DNA of 64,000 nucleotides from positions 3,764,592 to 3,828,591 of the forward strand of contig JAESIW010000138.1 in assembly GCA_016802295.1 (NCBI GenBank). The letters are read 5' to 3'. The position numbers were made by a program, and so were the translations under genes. Of this stretch, positions 10,113 to 22,061 are shown one piece after another. Each line of letters starts with the position of its first letter. Positions within the stretch are counted from its first letter, which is position 1. The stretch comes from Brachionus rotundiformis. Taxonomy: Eukaryota > Rotifera > Eurotatoria > Ploima > Brachionidae. The notes under the pieces were generated by a model. The model was not told the DNA's origin. It ran no database searches and worked only from the letters and a program-made list of their open reading frames with translations.

Positions 10113-11122
10113 ATATATTGTTAAACGATTTTTAGTTTTTTTAATAAAATTGTTCATTTATTTTTGTTTTGTGTAAGATTTTGATTAATAGCTTTTGAGA
10201 ATTTTTAATATATTGTTTTCTGAACTGCCTGGTACAACTTGGAACATTCGTTTACTAAAAAAAATTTCTTATGTTAGATAAAGATAAGCAATTACTAAAC
10301 AAGCTCAAAAAAAATATAAATCGAAAAGAATTTAATATTGTTGAGTATCTTTTAAATCTGTGTCTAAACATGAAGACGATGAAATAATATCTATTTAAAT
10401 TTGATGACTTATCAACAAAGAATGTAATGTTAAATCTACAAAAACAATTACTTATATTGATAAAACAGACTTTAAAACATTAAAATAGATTAATAACCTG
10501 ATTGACAAAAAATTTTCTTCTAATTATTCATGAGATAAAAAAATATCTAAAATTTAATGAAAAATTATCACCATATCAAAATAAAATAAACAAAGAAAAA
10601 TTGAAATTTGAAAATTGAAAACAAAATCATTAAAAACAAAAGACCATATTAGAAAACACATTTTTAAAATATCATAAAATTTGAAAAACTAAAAATACTT
10701 AAATCAATAAATTGTTAAATTATAAGTAAGTCTAAAAAAAACCTATAAACAAAAACGAAGCTTCAAATAAAAAATGTCAAAGGATCTAAAATTATAAACT
10801 TTCCCAATATAAATTTAATGATATTAAAAAAATCAAACTTATTATCACATTTTTTAAAAAATTTGAAAATATAAATATACAGGAATCAATATAAATTAAT
10901 TTTAAATGAAAAATTAACATTCAAATTTAATTAGTTTATAATTTGATTAATTTTGTTTTAAAAAATTGAAGACCTTTTAAAACCAAATTATGTTTAGATT
11001 ATTAATAATATTATGTATCTTTTCCATTGAACCATTTAAAAGATAAATTTGAATTGCAGATCGTTTTAAAAATAAGAAAATAATTGAGTATTTTAAATAT
11101 TTCAAATTTATACAAAGTTATT
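10113..11122. other. gene-free spacer before first desaturase copy
   Basis: Very A-rich DNA with no supported gene. It does not match the sequence upstream of the second desaturase copy, so the duplicated block does not extend into it. Confidence 0.55.
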
Positions 11123-12200
11123 ATGAAACAGAAATCTTTATTGGAAGAAACAAAAAATGATTTCATCTGGGAAGCAACCGATGAACCACATGCATCAAGA
11201 AGGAAACAAATTCTAGGTAATTATTTTAAAACAGATTTAATGGAACATTTGAAAATTGTTAATTTTAGCCAAGTATCCTCAAATTAAAAAGTTGATGGGT
11301 CACGATCCGAGAATCGCAGTTCAATTAGTAATCATGGTACTAATTCAACTATGTGTGACATATTTAGTTAGAAATATGTCATGGATGGAAATAGTGCTTC
11401 TTTCTTATGTTGTTGGTGGAACATTGAACCATTCACTATCACTTGGATTGCATGAAGTTGCTCATAACTTGGCTTTTGGCGCTCACAGACCCATTGCCAA
11501 TCGATTGATTGGATTTTTTGCAAACTTGCCACTTGGCTTCCCCGCATCAATCACTTTTCGCAAGTATCACCTTGATCACCACAAGTATCAAGGTGATGAG
11601 TTGATTGATGTTGATTTGCCAACACGAATAGAAGGCGTATTGTTTTCTTCTTTTGTTGGAAAATTTGTTTTCATTGTTTTGCAGCCATTGTTCTATTGTC
11701 TAAGACCTGTAATTGTCTTGCCAAAAACAGTCACATTTCTCGAGATTCTCAACTGGACCATTCAAATCGCATTTGACAGTGTTATTCTCTACTTTTTGGG
11801 CATCAAATCACTCGTATATCTTTGGCTTGGCACTCTCTTAGGTCTTGGTTTGCATCCTATCGCCGGACACTTTATTGCAGAGCATTACGTTTTTGTAAAA
11901 GGCTTTGAAACTTATTCATATTATGGACCGCTCAATCTAATTACATTCAATGTCGGATATCACAATGAGCATCACGATTTTCCCAACATTCCCGGTTACA
12001 GACTACCAGAAGTGAAGAAAATGGCCCCAGAATTCTACGACAATTTGCCATGTCATCATTCATGGATCAAAGTATTGTATGATTTTATTACATGCACTGA
12101 AATGGGGCCTTATGCAAGAGTCAAACGAAAAACAAAATATACTCGTGAATGGGCCCAAACATCAGATAGACAATCTATGGTTGAGTCAAAGGCACAATAA
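11123..12200 (+). CDS. DEGS1: sphingolipid delta(4)-desaturase, copy 1
   Basis: Two exons (11123-11216, 11269-12200) joined across a 52-bp GT-AG intron give 341 aa. The enzyme is the ER-membrane dihydroceramide desaturase, which puts the 4,5-trans double bond into dihydroceramide using O2 and cytochrome b5. All three di-iron histidine boxes are intact: HEVAH (93-97), HLDHH (132-136) and HNEHH (about 263-267, followed by DFPNIPG). The N-terminal Lipid_DES region (DEPHASRRKQIL) and four hydrophobic spans match DEGS1 along the whole length. Residue 2 is Lys rather than the Gly myristoylated in vertebrate DEGS1. From the second exon on, the protein is identical to copy 2 at 17 kb; only the first about 20 residues differ. 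The start at 11123 is the only ATG giving a normal-length N-terminus. Confidence 0.95.
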
Positions 12201-12661
12201 TTAAGCATTTTTTTTCCATAAAGTATTTTTTCAAGTTTATTTATCGGTTAGATATCTTATGAAAATAGTATCAACGCTAGTTTTTTTTTTTTGTGATATT
12301 TTTATAATAAAAAATATAATAAATTTTTTGAAAACGATTGTTTTAAAAAACAGTTTTTATATAAATCTATCAAATACTTTTATTAGTTTATAATCCAAAT
12401 AAAGTTATTTACCTAACTATCATCTAAATAATTTTTTTTTAATTTAAAAAAATCACCTTATATAAATTTTTTAATCATTCAGTTTTTAATTTATTCAGAT
12501 CAAAAAAATTTAATTAAAGAAAAGAAATCTAGGAATGTAATTTATATTGTAAAATCCGATAAATATGAGTGTTTCCAAGCCCATTTTACTTAAATGTAAA
12601 TAAATTTTTCTTTTTGTTTCAAAAATCTTAGGTTCTTTTTATTAGAAAACATTTTATTTTT
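11153..12661 (+). repeat. desaturase duplication, copy A
   Basis: About 1.5 kb that recurs at 17048-18557 in the same orientation. Exon 2 looks identical in the two copies. The 3' flank differs only by a few substitutions and homopolymer-length changes. Exon 1 and the intron carry several substitutions each. Homology begins inside exon 1 and ends in a T-rich run before unrelated sequence. Confidence 0.9.
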
Positions 12662-12692
12662 TTTTTCGCAAAATATTCACAATTTTTATTTA

Positions 12693-13328
12693 ATAGATAG
12701 TCTATTCAATTTAATTAAATAAAAGCATATATGAAATTTAAGTGACCAAGTCAAATTCTGAAAGCCACTCGCTATTTGACTAAAATCTAGATGATTTTTG
12801 CTAAGGGAATTAGTCATTTGAGATTTGGGTCTGACAAAGCGGAAAAGTCAACCGAAAAATTCTTAAATTAATTCGATTCCGCTGACAAAAATCTTGAGAC
12901 TTAAAAATTAGCTTTTATATATTTTTATGGTTAAAATCATCAGTTTTAAATACAATTTTGATAGTGGTTAATATTATTATTAAAGATATAGAAATAAAAT
13001 TAGGAACTGAAAAATATTCCTAAAGCCTTTTTATTTTTTTTCTATTGCTTACAAAAATCGACTATTTTAATTAGATTTTTTAATTAATATATATGTACAT
13101 CAGCCTCTCTTATCAATTATTCAGCAATCACGGAAACAATTCGTCTTTAAAACATCAAAAATTTATAAATTTTTGTTTGGTCTTTTTGATACAACAATAA
13201 AGATTTATTATTTTGATTAGACTCATAAATTTATGGTCGTTTATTCATTGATATAAACATTCAAACTAAAATCCAATTTGAGTTAATAAGACTCCAAATC
13301 ATCATTAGTCCATGAATTATTTATTTAG
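12693..13328 (+). repeat. dispersed non-coding repeat, copy A
   Basis: A block of roughly 640 bp repeated in the same orientation at 25665-26339. The first about 500 bp differ by only scattered substitutions and small indels; the last 130 bp are more diverged with insertions. It begins with AATAGATAGTCTATT, itself an inverted repeat. An internal imperfect hairpin pairs the region around 12820-12845 with 12878-12903. No frame runs through it. It looks like a short non-autonomous element or a fragment of a larger one; no clear terminal repeats or target-site duplication were found. Confidence 0.8.
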
Positions 13329-15022
13329 CTTTTTCCATATCTATATAAATTAATTTTTTTATTTTTTGGATATCAGTTAATCTTTTTTTAATAACATTTA
13401 AACAGACGAAGATTTAAATTCAAATTTTTTGAATAAACATTTAAATACCTTCAAGTTTCATAATTGTCTCAACTTTATTTGAGGCGATAATAATCTTGAA
13501 ATTTTTCTAAAAACTGAGGTAGATTTTTATAAACATTTAAATTTAAATTGAAAAAAATTCTAGATTTTAGCAATTAATATTAATTTGATATTTTGATATT
13601 TTCTTTTTTTTTTAATTTTTTTCAAAATTTATCCGCTGAACATACATGTAATTATTTCATGAAATATCTAATTCTTTTTGAAATATTAGATATACAAATC
13701 ATGGGATATATTTAATATTATATTTTTGTTTTTAGAACTCTTTAAATTTATAATAATTTAAGAAGCTTGACTTTTGAAGTAAGATGATTATTTATAATTT
13801 AAACAAAATAATAATAATAAATTCAATAAAATTTGTTTTCATTTTCCAGATAAAATACTAATTTCTAATTTATGATGTTTTTTTAGATTAATTTTTTACA
13901 GTTTTAAATGTTCAAAAATATCTAATTAATTATCAATTGTTCTTTAATTTATTAAAAAGCCAAACGAATCCTGAACACGAATCCGAACATCTACGTGAAT
14001 TTAATATGTAAAATTAATGTTGAGGTTTTTAGTTTTTATTTGTTTATTTTTTTTCTTTAAATTAAAGCTTTTTTAATATTCTAAGAGTGTATTTTTAAAA
14101 TCTAATTTATTTATTTATTTCGCCAATCAGGCTTTTTCTATACATGATTTCATTTCATGTTGTTTTAATTTTTTTCGGCTTCTCATGAGATAACTAATTA
14201 AATTATTGAAAATTTAAGTATCGAAATTATAACATAAAAACTCAAATATAAACAATAACTAAAATTATATAAGAATTTAAGAAGAGAAATTTTTGTTATC
14301 TTAATTAAAAAATCATGAGATTCAGCATGCTATTTGATTTAAGATAATTATAATTAAAAGCTAAAATCTTTAAAATTTTCTCAGACATTTAAATACTTGT
14401 AAAAATCAAACTTATAAAAGTATATTTTAGAGTTTTATTGCGACGCATAAGCGTAAAATCTGATAACAGACTATGTGCAAAAGTAAAAGGAAATAAATTA
14501 TCAACTAATGTGAAATGTCATATTAAAACTTCATAAAAGGCGCATATATATATGCATTATTCTTATCTATATAGAATAAATTATAAAAACAAATACAAAA
14601 TTTCCAAAAATGAAATTATTGGTTTTATAGTATGCAGAAGAATGTAGTCAAAAATGCTATTTACATTTTTTATTATTAAAACAAAATCAAATTAATCAAT
14701 ATAAATTTCTAAAAGAAAATTGAATTTTCCGACTAAAATTTCACTCTAATTTATTTTTTTTGACTCTTAAGATAAAACAGTTTGTTTTGTTAATAGACAT
14801 GTCTAAAAAAACGAAAAGAATTGTAAAACAATAACACTAATTTAAAAAAAAAAATAAATTCAATTAACAGTTTTTCAAGACTGCATTTTTGATAATAAAT
14901 TAATAAAAATATAGGTACTTTATTAAGTATATCCAAAAAACCTTAATTTTACTTTAAGGAATCTCCTTAGGCAAATCTTGGTAATTTACTAAAAAACTAA
15001 CTAAATCATTGTGTAATTTATT
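13329..15022. other. gene-free AT-rich stretch
   Basis: No coding frame, RNA gene or recognisable repeat. Confidence 0.55.
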
Positions 15023-15333
15023 TAGGTAATGGGGGCTGTGAAGTTCCTTTCAATTCGATTGTTTCAACTCAGAAAAACTTGAATAGCTTATTTATCTTAA
15101 AGAATAATTTACTTCTGTAAAATGCTTGATCTTTGAGCAACTTTTCTTGATTCGAAAATATATTTCAGTACAAACGCTGCAGAGTAATTGCACATTTTTT
15201 TGAGATTTCAAGCAAATTTGCTTAAAATTAAGCATTTTACAGAATTAAATTATTCCCTAAGGTAAAAAAATTATCAAAGTTTTTCTGAATTGAAATTATC
15301 GAATTGAAAGGAACTTCACAACCCCTAGGTAAT
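15023..15333. mobile_element. hAT-like MITE with 8-bp target-site duplications
   Basis: A 295-bp element (15031-15325) ends in long inverted repeats of about 115 bp. The left end reads GGGGGCTGTGAAGTTCC and the right end, reversed, GGGGTTGTGAAGTTCC. The match continues inward through TTTCAATTCGAT, a shared CAGAAAAACTT block and TCTGTAAAATGCTT, at roughly 80 percent identity by eye. It is flanked by TAGGTAAT on both sides (15023-15030 and 15326-15333). An 8-bp duplication is typical of hAT transposons. The 65-bp centre codes for nothing, so this is a non-autonomous foldback element. No other copy was seen in the window. Confidence 0.82.
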
Positions 15334-16908
15334 GTCTACATTCGTGATCTCATTTTGAATCGAAAAAAATTTCAATTTTAGCTATATCAGACCATTTTTT
15401 TTATAGAAAAAATACTTGTTTAGCTAATTATATATTTATTTTCAATATATTTGTTTACCTTTAACTTGGATAAAATAGCAAACTTTCATCAAAGACTAAT
15501 TAAACGAATGTAAATTTAATATTGATAAAAATTTGATAGTTTTATGATCAGACCCTTTTAAAAAATATTTTCGTTTATTTTTTTGCAATGTTGTGATTTT
15601 TATTGATTTAAAAATTTAAAAAAAAGAATTGTAAACACCATTGATATGTTCATTGATAAAGCCAAAATGTCACGAAAAAGATACATTTTTTATCTCTTTA
15701 TAGACTGATAAGACTTTATTAGATAAAAAAAATCTTATTTATCTATATAATTTTTTTAAGTTATCTTTGGTTTTATTTGAGATCTAAGACATAAAAATTT
15801 ATGATAAAAAATTTATAATAAAATGTGATATTTGCATTCTATTTAAAATTAAGTATCTGAAATATTACTTAAAAATGAATTGAATTTTTTTTCTATGGTG
15901 CGATATGAATTAATGTTGGATTTATTTATTATTAAGAATAAGAAAAAAATTTAAATTTAAAATAAAAATAATGTAAAATAGTTTCAACGCTTTTATATTC
16001 TAAATTAAATCTGCTATTCAAAAATATATAAAGAAAAATATAAAAAAAATTTTTAAAAGCCAAAGTTTACTTGGCAACGTTTATTGTCCCAATTAATTCA
16101 AAAATCGTTTATTTTCTTTTTTTGTTTATTTAAGCTTTTATACTTCTCTTTTTGGTCTTTAAATATCAGATTTTTATTCTCTAATTTATACATTTTTTTC
16201 CTAAAAAAAATAAATTGTATTATATATTGAAGACAAAACTTAGAGTAACAATGAAGATTTTATGATTAAAAATAATTTTTTATAAATGGAATCGTTAAAT
16301 TCTATTAGGATAATAATTTAAATTTCTGAGAAAGATATTTTTAGTAAAATATGTAAATTTTGCGATGCTTTTTGAAATAGATACTTTTCATTTCAAGAAA
16401 AATTGCAAATTCAAAAAGAAAACATATTTATGTTACATGTTTATAGGTTTTTCTTTCAGAATTGGATAAGTTAAAAATATAATTTTTATTTAATTAATTT
16501 TTCATATTATATAATTAAAATCAAAGGTTGCTTACAAGATAACAAGTTAATATCTAGAAATAAAACATGACAATGTAAAGCGATTTTTAAATCTGCTATC
16601 AATAATAATTTTAAATACCTTATTTTCATATTAGATTAGAGTTTTATAATTCAAAAACCTAATATAATTAGAATTTTTATAATTATCTTGATTAAATTTC
16701 TATTTGATTAAGAATGTCAACTAAATGAAGCGACAAGGTGTTTTAAATTAGAAATTCTGTTTTATGAATCGTCGAATATAAAAGATAATTAAAGTTCAAA
16801 TTAAAAAAAGATCTTCGAAAAATGTATGTCTATTTTAGAAAATTTATATTTAGTAACTTTATTTATGATATTAAGCTTATTTCTTCAATTATAAAATAGA
16901 TCAGCTGG
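15334..16908. other. gene-free AT-rich stretch
   Basis: AT-rich spacer between the MITE and the second desaturase copy. No frame or repeat can be supported. Confidence 0.55.
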
Positions 16909-16925
16909 TATATATATATATAAAT
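16909..16925 (+). promoter_or_regulatory. TATA-rich motif upstream of desaturase copy 2
   Basis: An uninterrupted alternating TATATA run ending in TATAAATT lies 87 bp before the copy 2 ATG, a plausible core promoter position. Copy 1 has no equivalent sequence, so the two genes appear to use unrelated promoters. Confidence 0.3.
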
Positions 16926-17011
16926 TAGCATATTTGTATTCGAAAAATAATATACATAAAATAATATTATTAAAATTGATAACCAAAACTAATAACTTTA
17001 GATTCCTCAAA

Positions 17012-18095
17012 ATGATAAAGGAATTACAAGATTTGTTCAAATCAGACAAAAACGATTTTTTCTGGGAAGCAACCGATGAACCACATGCATCAAGACGGAA
17101 ACAAATCCTAGGTAATCACTTTAAAACAGATTTAATGGAACATTTGAAAAATGTTTATTTTAGCCAAGTATCCTCAAATTAAAAAGTTGATGGGTCACGA
17201 TCCGAGAATCGCAGTTCAATTAGTAATCATGGTACTAATTCAACTATGTGTGACATATTTAGTTAGAAATATGTCATGGATGGAAATAGTGCTTCTTTCT
17301 TATGTTGTTGGTGGAACATTGAACCATTCACTATCACTTGGATTGCATGAAGTTGCTCATAACTTGGCTTTTGGCGCTCACAGACCCATTGCCAATCGAT
17401 TGATTGGATTTTTTGCAAACTTGCCACTTGGCTTCCCCGCATCAATCACTTTTCGCAAGTATCACCTTGATCACCACAAGTATCAAGGTGATGAGTTGAT
17501 TGATGTTGATTTGCCAACACGAATAGAAGGCGTATTGTTTTCTTCTTTTGTTGGAAAATTTGTTTTCATTGTTTTGCAGCCATTGTTCTATTGTCTAAGA
17601 CCTGTAATTGTCTTGCCAAAAACAGTCACATTTCTCGAGATTCTCAACTGGACCATTCAAATCGCATTTGACAGTGTTATTCTCTACTTTTTGGGCATCA
17701 AATCACTCGTATATCTTTGGCTTGGCACTCTCTTAGGTCTTGGTTTGCATCCTATCGCCGGACACTTTATTGCAGAGCATTACGTTTTTGTAAAAGGCTT
17801 TGAAACTTATTCATATTATGGACCGCTCAATCTAATTACATTCAATGTCGGATATCACAATGAGCATCACGATTTTCCCAACATTCCCGGTTACAGACTA
17901 CCAGAAGTGAAGAAAATGGCCCCAGAATTCTACGACAATTTGCCATGTCATCATTCATGGATCAAAGTATTGTATGATTTTATTACATGCACTGAAATGG
18001 GGCCTTATGCAAGAGTCAAACGAAAAACAAAATATACTCGTGAATGGGCCCAAACATCAGATAGACAATCTATGGTTGAGTCAAAGGCACAATAA
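17012..18095 (+). CDS. DEGS1: sphingolipid delta(4)-desaturase, copy 2
   Basis: Exons 17012-17111 and 17164-18095 with a 52-bp intron in the same place as copy 1 give 343 aa. The three histidine boxes and membrane spans are the same as in copy 1, because exon 2 encodes an identical protein. Only the first 20 or so residues differ (start MIKELQDLF), and the conserved part of exon 1 has two amino-acid changes' worth of DNA differences. Upstream DNA is unrelated to copy 1, so expression may differ while enzyme activity should not. The frame is open upstream of the ATG, but the upstream codons lack an ATG and look like non-coding DNA. Whether both loci are real, rather than an assembly artefact, needs read depth. 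Confidence 0.93.
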
Positions 18096-18557
18096 TTAAG
18101 CATTTTTTTTCCATAAAGTATTTTTTCAAGTTTATTTATCGGTTAGATATCTTATGAAAATAGTATCAACGCTAGTTTTTTTTTTTTTTTTGATATTTTT
18201 ATAATAAAAAATATAATAAATCTTTTGAAAACGATTGTTTAAAAAACAGTTTTTATATAAATCTATCAAATACTTTTATTAGTTTATAATCCAAATAAAG
18301 TTATTTACCTAACTATCATCTAAATAATTTTTTTTAATTTAAAAAAATCACCTTATATAAATTTTTTAATCATTCAGTTTTTAATTTATTCAGATCAAAA
18401 AAATTTAATTAAAGAAAAGAAATCTAGGAATGTAATTTATATTGTAAAATCCGATAAATATGAGTGTTTCCAAGCCCATTTTACTTAAATGTAAATAAAT
18501 TTTTCGTTTTGTTTTAAAAATCTTAGGTTCTTTTTATTAGAAAACATTTTATTTTTT
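17048..18557 (+). repeat. desaturase duplication, copy B
   Basis: Partner of the block at 11153-12661. The 3' boundary falls in a T-rich run at about 18557, directly before the MULE relic. Copy A at that point runs into the dispersed repeat instead. Confidence 0.9.
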
Positions 18558-18581
18558 AACAAATTTTAGTGACGAAAATAT

Positions 18582-19600
18582 TTATTTAAATGACAAAATT
18601 ATAAACCATCCATTTTTTTGTTTTTTTCCCTTAGTTGTTGATTTCATTGGTCTTCCATGTTTTCTTGGTAAACTCACAGTAGCTACGACAGTAGCTTCTA
18701 CTGTAGCTTCAGCAATCGCTAGGAAGCTCTTGTTCGACAACTGCTTGCTCGAGATTGGATTCATTTTCTGAACTGCTCAAATCAGAATCTTTTTGGTAAA
18801 ACATGGCTGCTTTTTGTTTATTAGGACTGCCTCTTTTGCGTTTCTTTTGGGATAATGCAAAGCATGTAATGGCATGGCCGATAACATGAATGCAGATGTA
18901 GTGTTTAGCAAATTCTCTCCGATTGCATTTACTTTATTCCATTCATCGGAGAATAGATTGGTCTCAATGATTTGGCAAAATTGAGAGTAGTCATTAAATG
19001 TATGCCAAGATAAATTTTGATTTGTTTAAAATATGGTTGTCAACTGTTTCTTTTGTAAGCTTTAGATTAAGATCTCGATAACTAAAAAAATACGACAATT
19101 AGAAGAAGAAATTTTAACATGGTCAGTTTTTATATTGCTGGTCCATTGAAAAGAGGCAGTATACAATTGTAGATCTTAATTAAATTCAGTGTAAAAAGTT
19201 GCGATTCACATTTTCGAGATGTCTATCTCTTGACCAACGCCCAATAATGTCATTCTCTAAGATTGTAAGGAATGAACTTAAATTGTGACGTTGTCTCATA
19301 GTTGACTCTAGCTTGATGATTAGATTCCACGATTCTAAAGCATTATTGGTGGATGGCACTCCGCGAGCATAGTCTCAAACAAACCATTTAATCTTTAAAA
19401 AAATTATTAAATAAAAGATTAAAATATATATGTATATCTATAAATAAATAATACCTTGTAGTCCACTCGCAGCAGAAATAGTCTAGGAAATTGTCTATAA
19501 ACACAGATTTATACGTACAATTGAGGCCGCATGATATCTAGTTGAATACTTAATGACTTTCTGGGCTTTAGTGGTGAAACGTTTCAATTGCGCGTCTACT
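18582..19600 (-). mobile_element. MULE (Mutator-like) transposase relic
   Basis: On the minus strand three pieces of a MULE transposase can be followed with frame changes. First is a segment near 19590-19470. Next is a segment at about 19358-19197 with STNNALESWN then MRQRHNLSSFL and ENDIIGRWSRD, the conserved block after the MULE DDE domain. Last is a segment at about 18930-18720 that contains the second half of a SWIM zinc finger (FAKHYICIHVIGHA; the first Cys pair is incomplete) and the basic KKRKRGSPNK stretch. The final 60 codons (18764-18582) carry an AT-hook-like RKHGRPMK. Stops and frameshifts show that it is dead. No terminal repeats were recognised. Confidence 0.72.
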
Positions 19601-19635
19601 TTACATACAATTTACTAAAAATAACAGTTTAAATA

Positions 19636-20645
19636 ATGGTACAACAACTACTACACAAAGACCAACTTCCGATTAACAAATTCCAAATCCAACAGACAAT
19701 AGGCCTAAACGTCCAATACAGATACAAAATACAGATACAGACCAAGTGGTTCCTGATCCTAAAAAACAAAAAGAAGAAACAACTGAAGGACCTAAAACTG
19801 AAACTACAATGGAAGTAGAAGAAAAAAGTTGTTTAAAATCAGAAGTTTGTTTACATGGACCATTAATTGATCATACAGATGTTAACTATGCTTCGGAAAA
19901 ACATATTTATATATCAAGAAAAATCAATGATGACTTATTTGGGTATGTCAAGATATATAACTGATTTTGCAAACGATATAGGACAATGAGTTTTTGATAA
20001 TACTCATAGTACAAATGTAAAAACTGGTTTAGTAGGATTTACGGCATTTACTGGTCAGAATACCATGTTATGGCCATATAATGAAAAAAATAACACTTCA
20101 TTGGTAGATTTAGTAAATGGTGTGCCTATTAATTTTTTAGTTGCAGATTTTATAGATGATAAAACTTTAAATGTTAGTTCTGGAAGATTAATAGAATTAG
20201 TTTAGAATCTATTCATGTAGAATTAATTATTCATACTAGAGCAGGTGGAATGAAAACAAACAAACACTTCCTAATTTTGATGAAGCAACAAAAACAGCAT
20301 TTAGAAACGCATACAAAGAATTTAAATATGCGCGACGGAGAAGGTGATTATCAACAAAATGGTTTTATTATTGTTAACCCAAAATATACTAACACAACAA
20401 ATGCTGACATGATTCAGATTTTCGGTACAAATATAAATTATATAACACCTAATTTTCATCCAGAAATTCATATAAGAACTTCTGCAGAATGAGCATGTAA
20501 GGATAATGATTTAGTTTCAAATACAGTTGGAAGTTTAATAAAGTCAGATCCATTTTTTAGAGCTAATGAAAACTTAAAACAAGAAACAACTCTTCTTTTC
20601 AATACAGCCGAGTGGGTAAGGCTAGATAGTAAACCGAAAAGCTAA
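19636..20645 (+). pseudogene. unidentified frameshifted coding relic
   Basis: About 1 kb that looks protein-coding by residue composition but needs several frames. An acidic Pro/Glu/Lys-rich part at 19746-19961 ends in a segment with HIYISRKINDDLFGY. An overlapping frame from an ATG at 19945 runs to a stop at 20203, with GFTAFTGQNTMLWPY inside. A third frame runs from about 20190 to 20645. In-frame TGA codons stand at 19987-19989 and 20490-20492 inside otherwise coherent stretches. I do not recognise the family. The composition, with a charged N-terminus and a beta-rich body, suggests a transposon- or virus-derived structural protein, but this is a guess. It sits next to the MULE relic on the opposite strand and may or may not belong to it. 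Confidence 0.5.
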
Positions 20646-21232
20646 CAAAATCCAAACCTTATTACAATATTCATGTTCGAGAGTTGTAAATATGTAAAGT
20701 TCGAGTTATTTTAAAAAAGAAAAGTGGTGTTTCAATGCCGTTAGTAGATTGACTTGTGATTTATAAAACATCATTTAAGTATAGAAGATTTCAAACAAAT
20801 GTTAGTGGCAATAGTTAAAATAATAGTTAGTGTTGAAATGGTTTAAATCTTAAAGTTCTTAAAGTTAAAGAAATTAAATTAAAGTTTTATTTAAAGCTTC
20901 TTTATTCACTAAGTAATCACATATTTATTCCATTCATGTGTGAGAACATTTTATGTATACAAGACAATTTAAATATTTGACTAAGTAAATCACAGTTATA
21001 TTAGAAAAACACTTCAATGGGACTAGTTACATACTATAAGTAGCAATGTAAGTTCCAAACGGACGACGACGTTTGACAACCATCACTCGCTAACACATAA
21101 ACTTTGGTTTCTGCCATCAATCCAAAAACATAAAACCAAAAAAAACATTGTAAAAAAAAGATACAATTTTGTATTAAAACTGCAATTGATTTCTTTATTA
21201 AATTTAATTTCTTCCTACTTGTTTAATAATTT
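20646..21232. other. gene-free spacer in transposon-rich region
   Basis: No coding frame. Around 21055-21080 there is a slightly GC-richer patch with a repeated GACGAC; no identity is proposed. Confidence 0.45.
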
Positions 21233-21810
21233 TTACATCTCAATAAGATTAACTTTTAATCTCCCTGTATTAAAGTTAGTTAAATTTAGCCATAACAAGC
21301 GTTGTTGATTATCCAAATCCCTCACTTCTGTAATCAACTTAGTTGCTTTTCTTACTTTGTTTATAACTTTTTCTAAACAAACACACCATGTTCTGAAAGC
21401 ATGTTCTAGGAGCGGTCTAACCATCGAACATTACAATAATCTGATATTCTCGCTAGAGGGATACTTAAATGCTTTCATAATTAATCAAACATTCTATTTG
21501 CTAAAGCTGTAGCATTTTTGATTTGTGTATCACATTTTGTAAGTAAATAACCAAATCCCTTACGACTTTGACTTATTCAGGATTTTCAAACCGATCTTTT
21601 AATCAAACTTTGGATTTTTGTTGCGAATAAACAACTTTACATTTATCTTCTTTGAGCTGAGTCAGCCATTTTTTTCACCATTTATACACTCTATCTATAT
21701 CTGATTGTAGGCTATAAACCAAGTCGAAACTATCAACTTTTGATATTATCTTCGTGTTATCAGCATTTATTTGAAATTTTTACAATTCAATATTTGAAAT
21801 GACTGTCTCT
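21233..21810 (-). mobile_element. decayed non-LTR retrotransposon (CR1-like RT)
   Basis: Minus-strand reading gives, in order, the post-catalytic stretch of a CR1/L2-type RT: SLQSDIDRVYKW (Q-x-D-I-x-x-x-x-x-W pattern) at about 21705-21665, a KEDKCKVVYS block (K-C-x-V-x-x) near 21635, then a 63-codon open frame, 21424-21233. That frame has VRPLLEHAFRTWCV (the x-RP-x-LEY-x-x-x-x-W motif) and KATKLITEVRDL. Internal stops make it a relic. It belongs to a different LINE clade from the copy at 4.4-5.1 kb, judged by these motifs. Confidence 0.7.
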
Positions 21811-22061
21811 GGCGTTAAAACAAGCTGAAACTTTTTTTGGCATGGATTCAATCAATTTTTATGTACTTTAATAGCCTGGCTTTTTTAAATTTTCCTAATT
21901 AATTTTTTACTTGATAAATTTTATAAAATTAATTTGATTTTCACATATATTCAAAAAAATCAAAAAATCTAATAAATATTCCAATGTTTTATTTTATTAA
22001 AATAATTAATTTCTTTTTAATTTGTAAAAAAATTTTATAATAATTGAATAAAAGAAGTTCA

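Noticed and set aside
11368..11550. Minus-strand 60-codon frames inside the desaturase exons (also 17263-17445)
   Set aside because: Identical in both copies only because the DNA is duplicated; antisense shadow of a strongly conserved enzyme.
19945..20645. Use of an alternative genetic code (TGA as Trp) as a firm explanation of the relic
   Set aside because: Only two TGA codons are involved, frameshifts are present too, and the neighbouring genes use the standard code. Decay is simpler.
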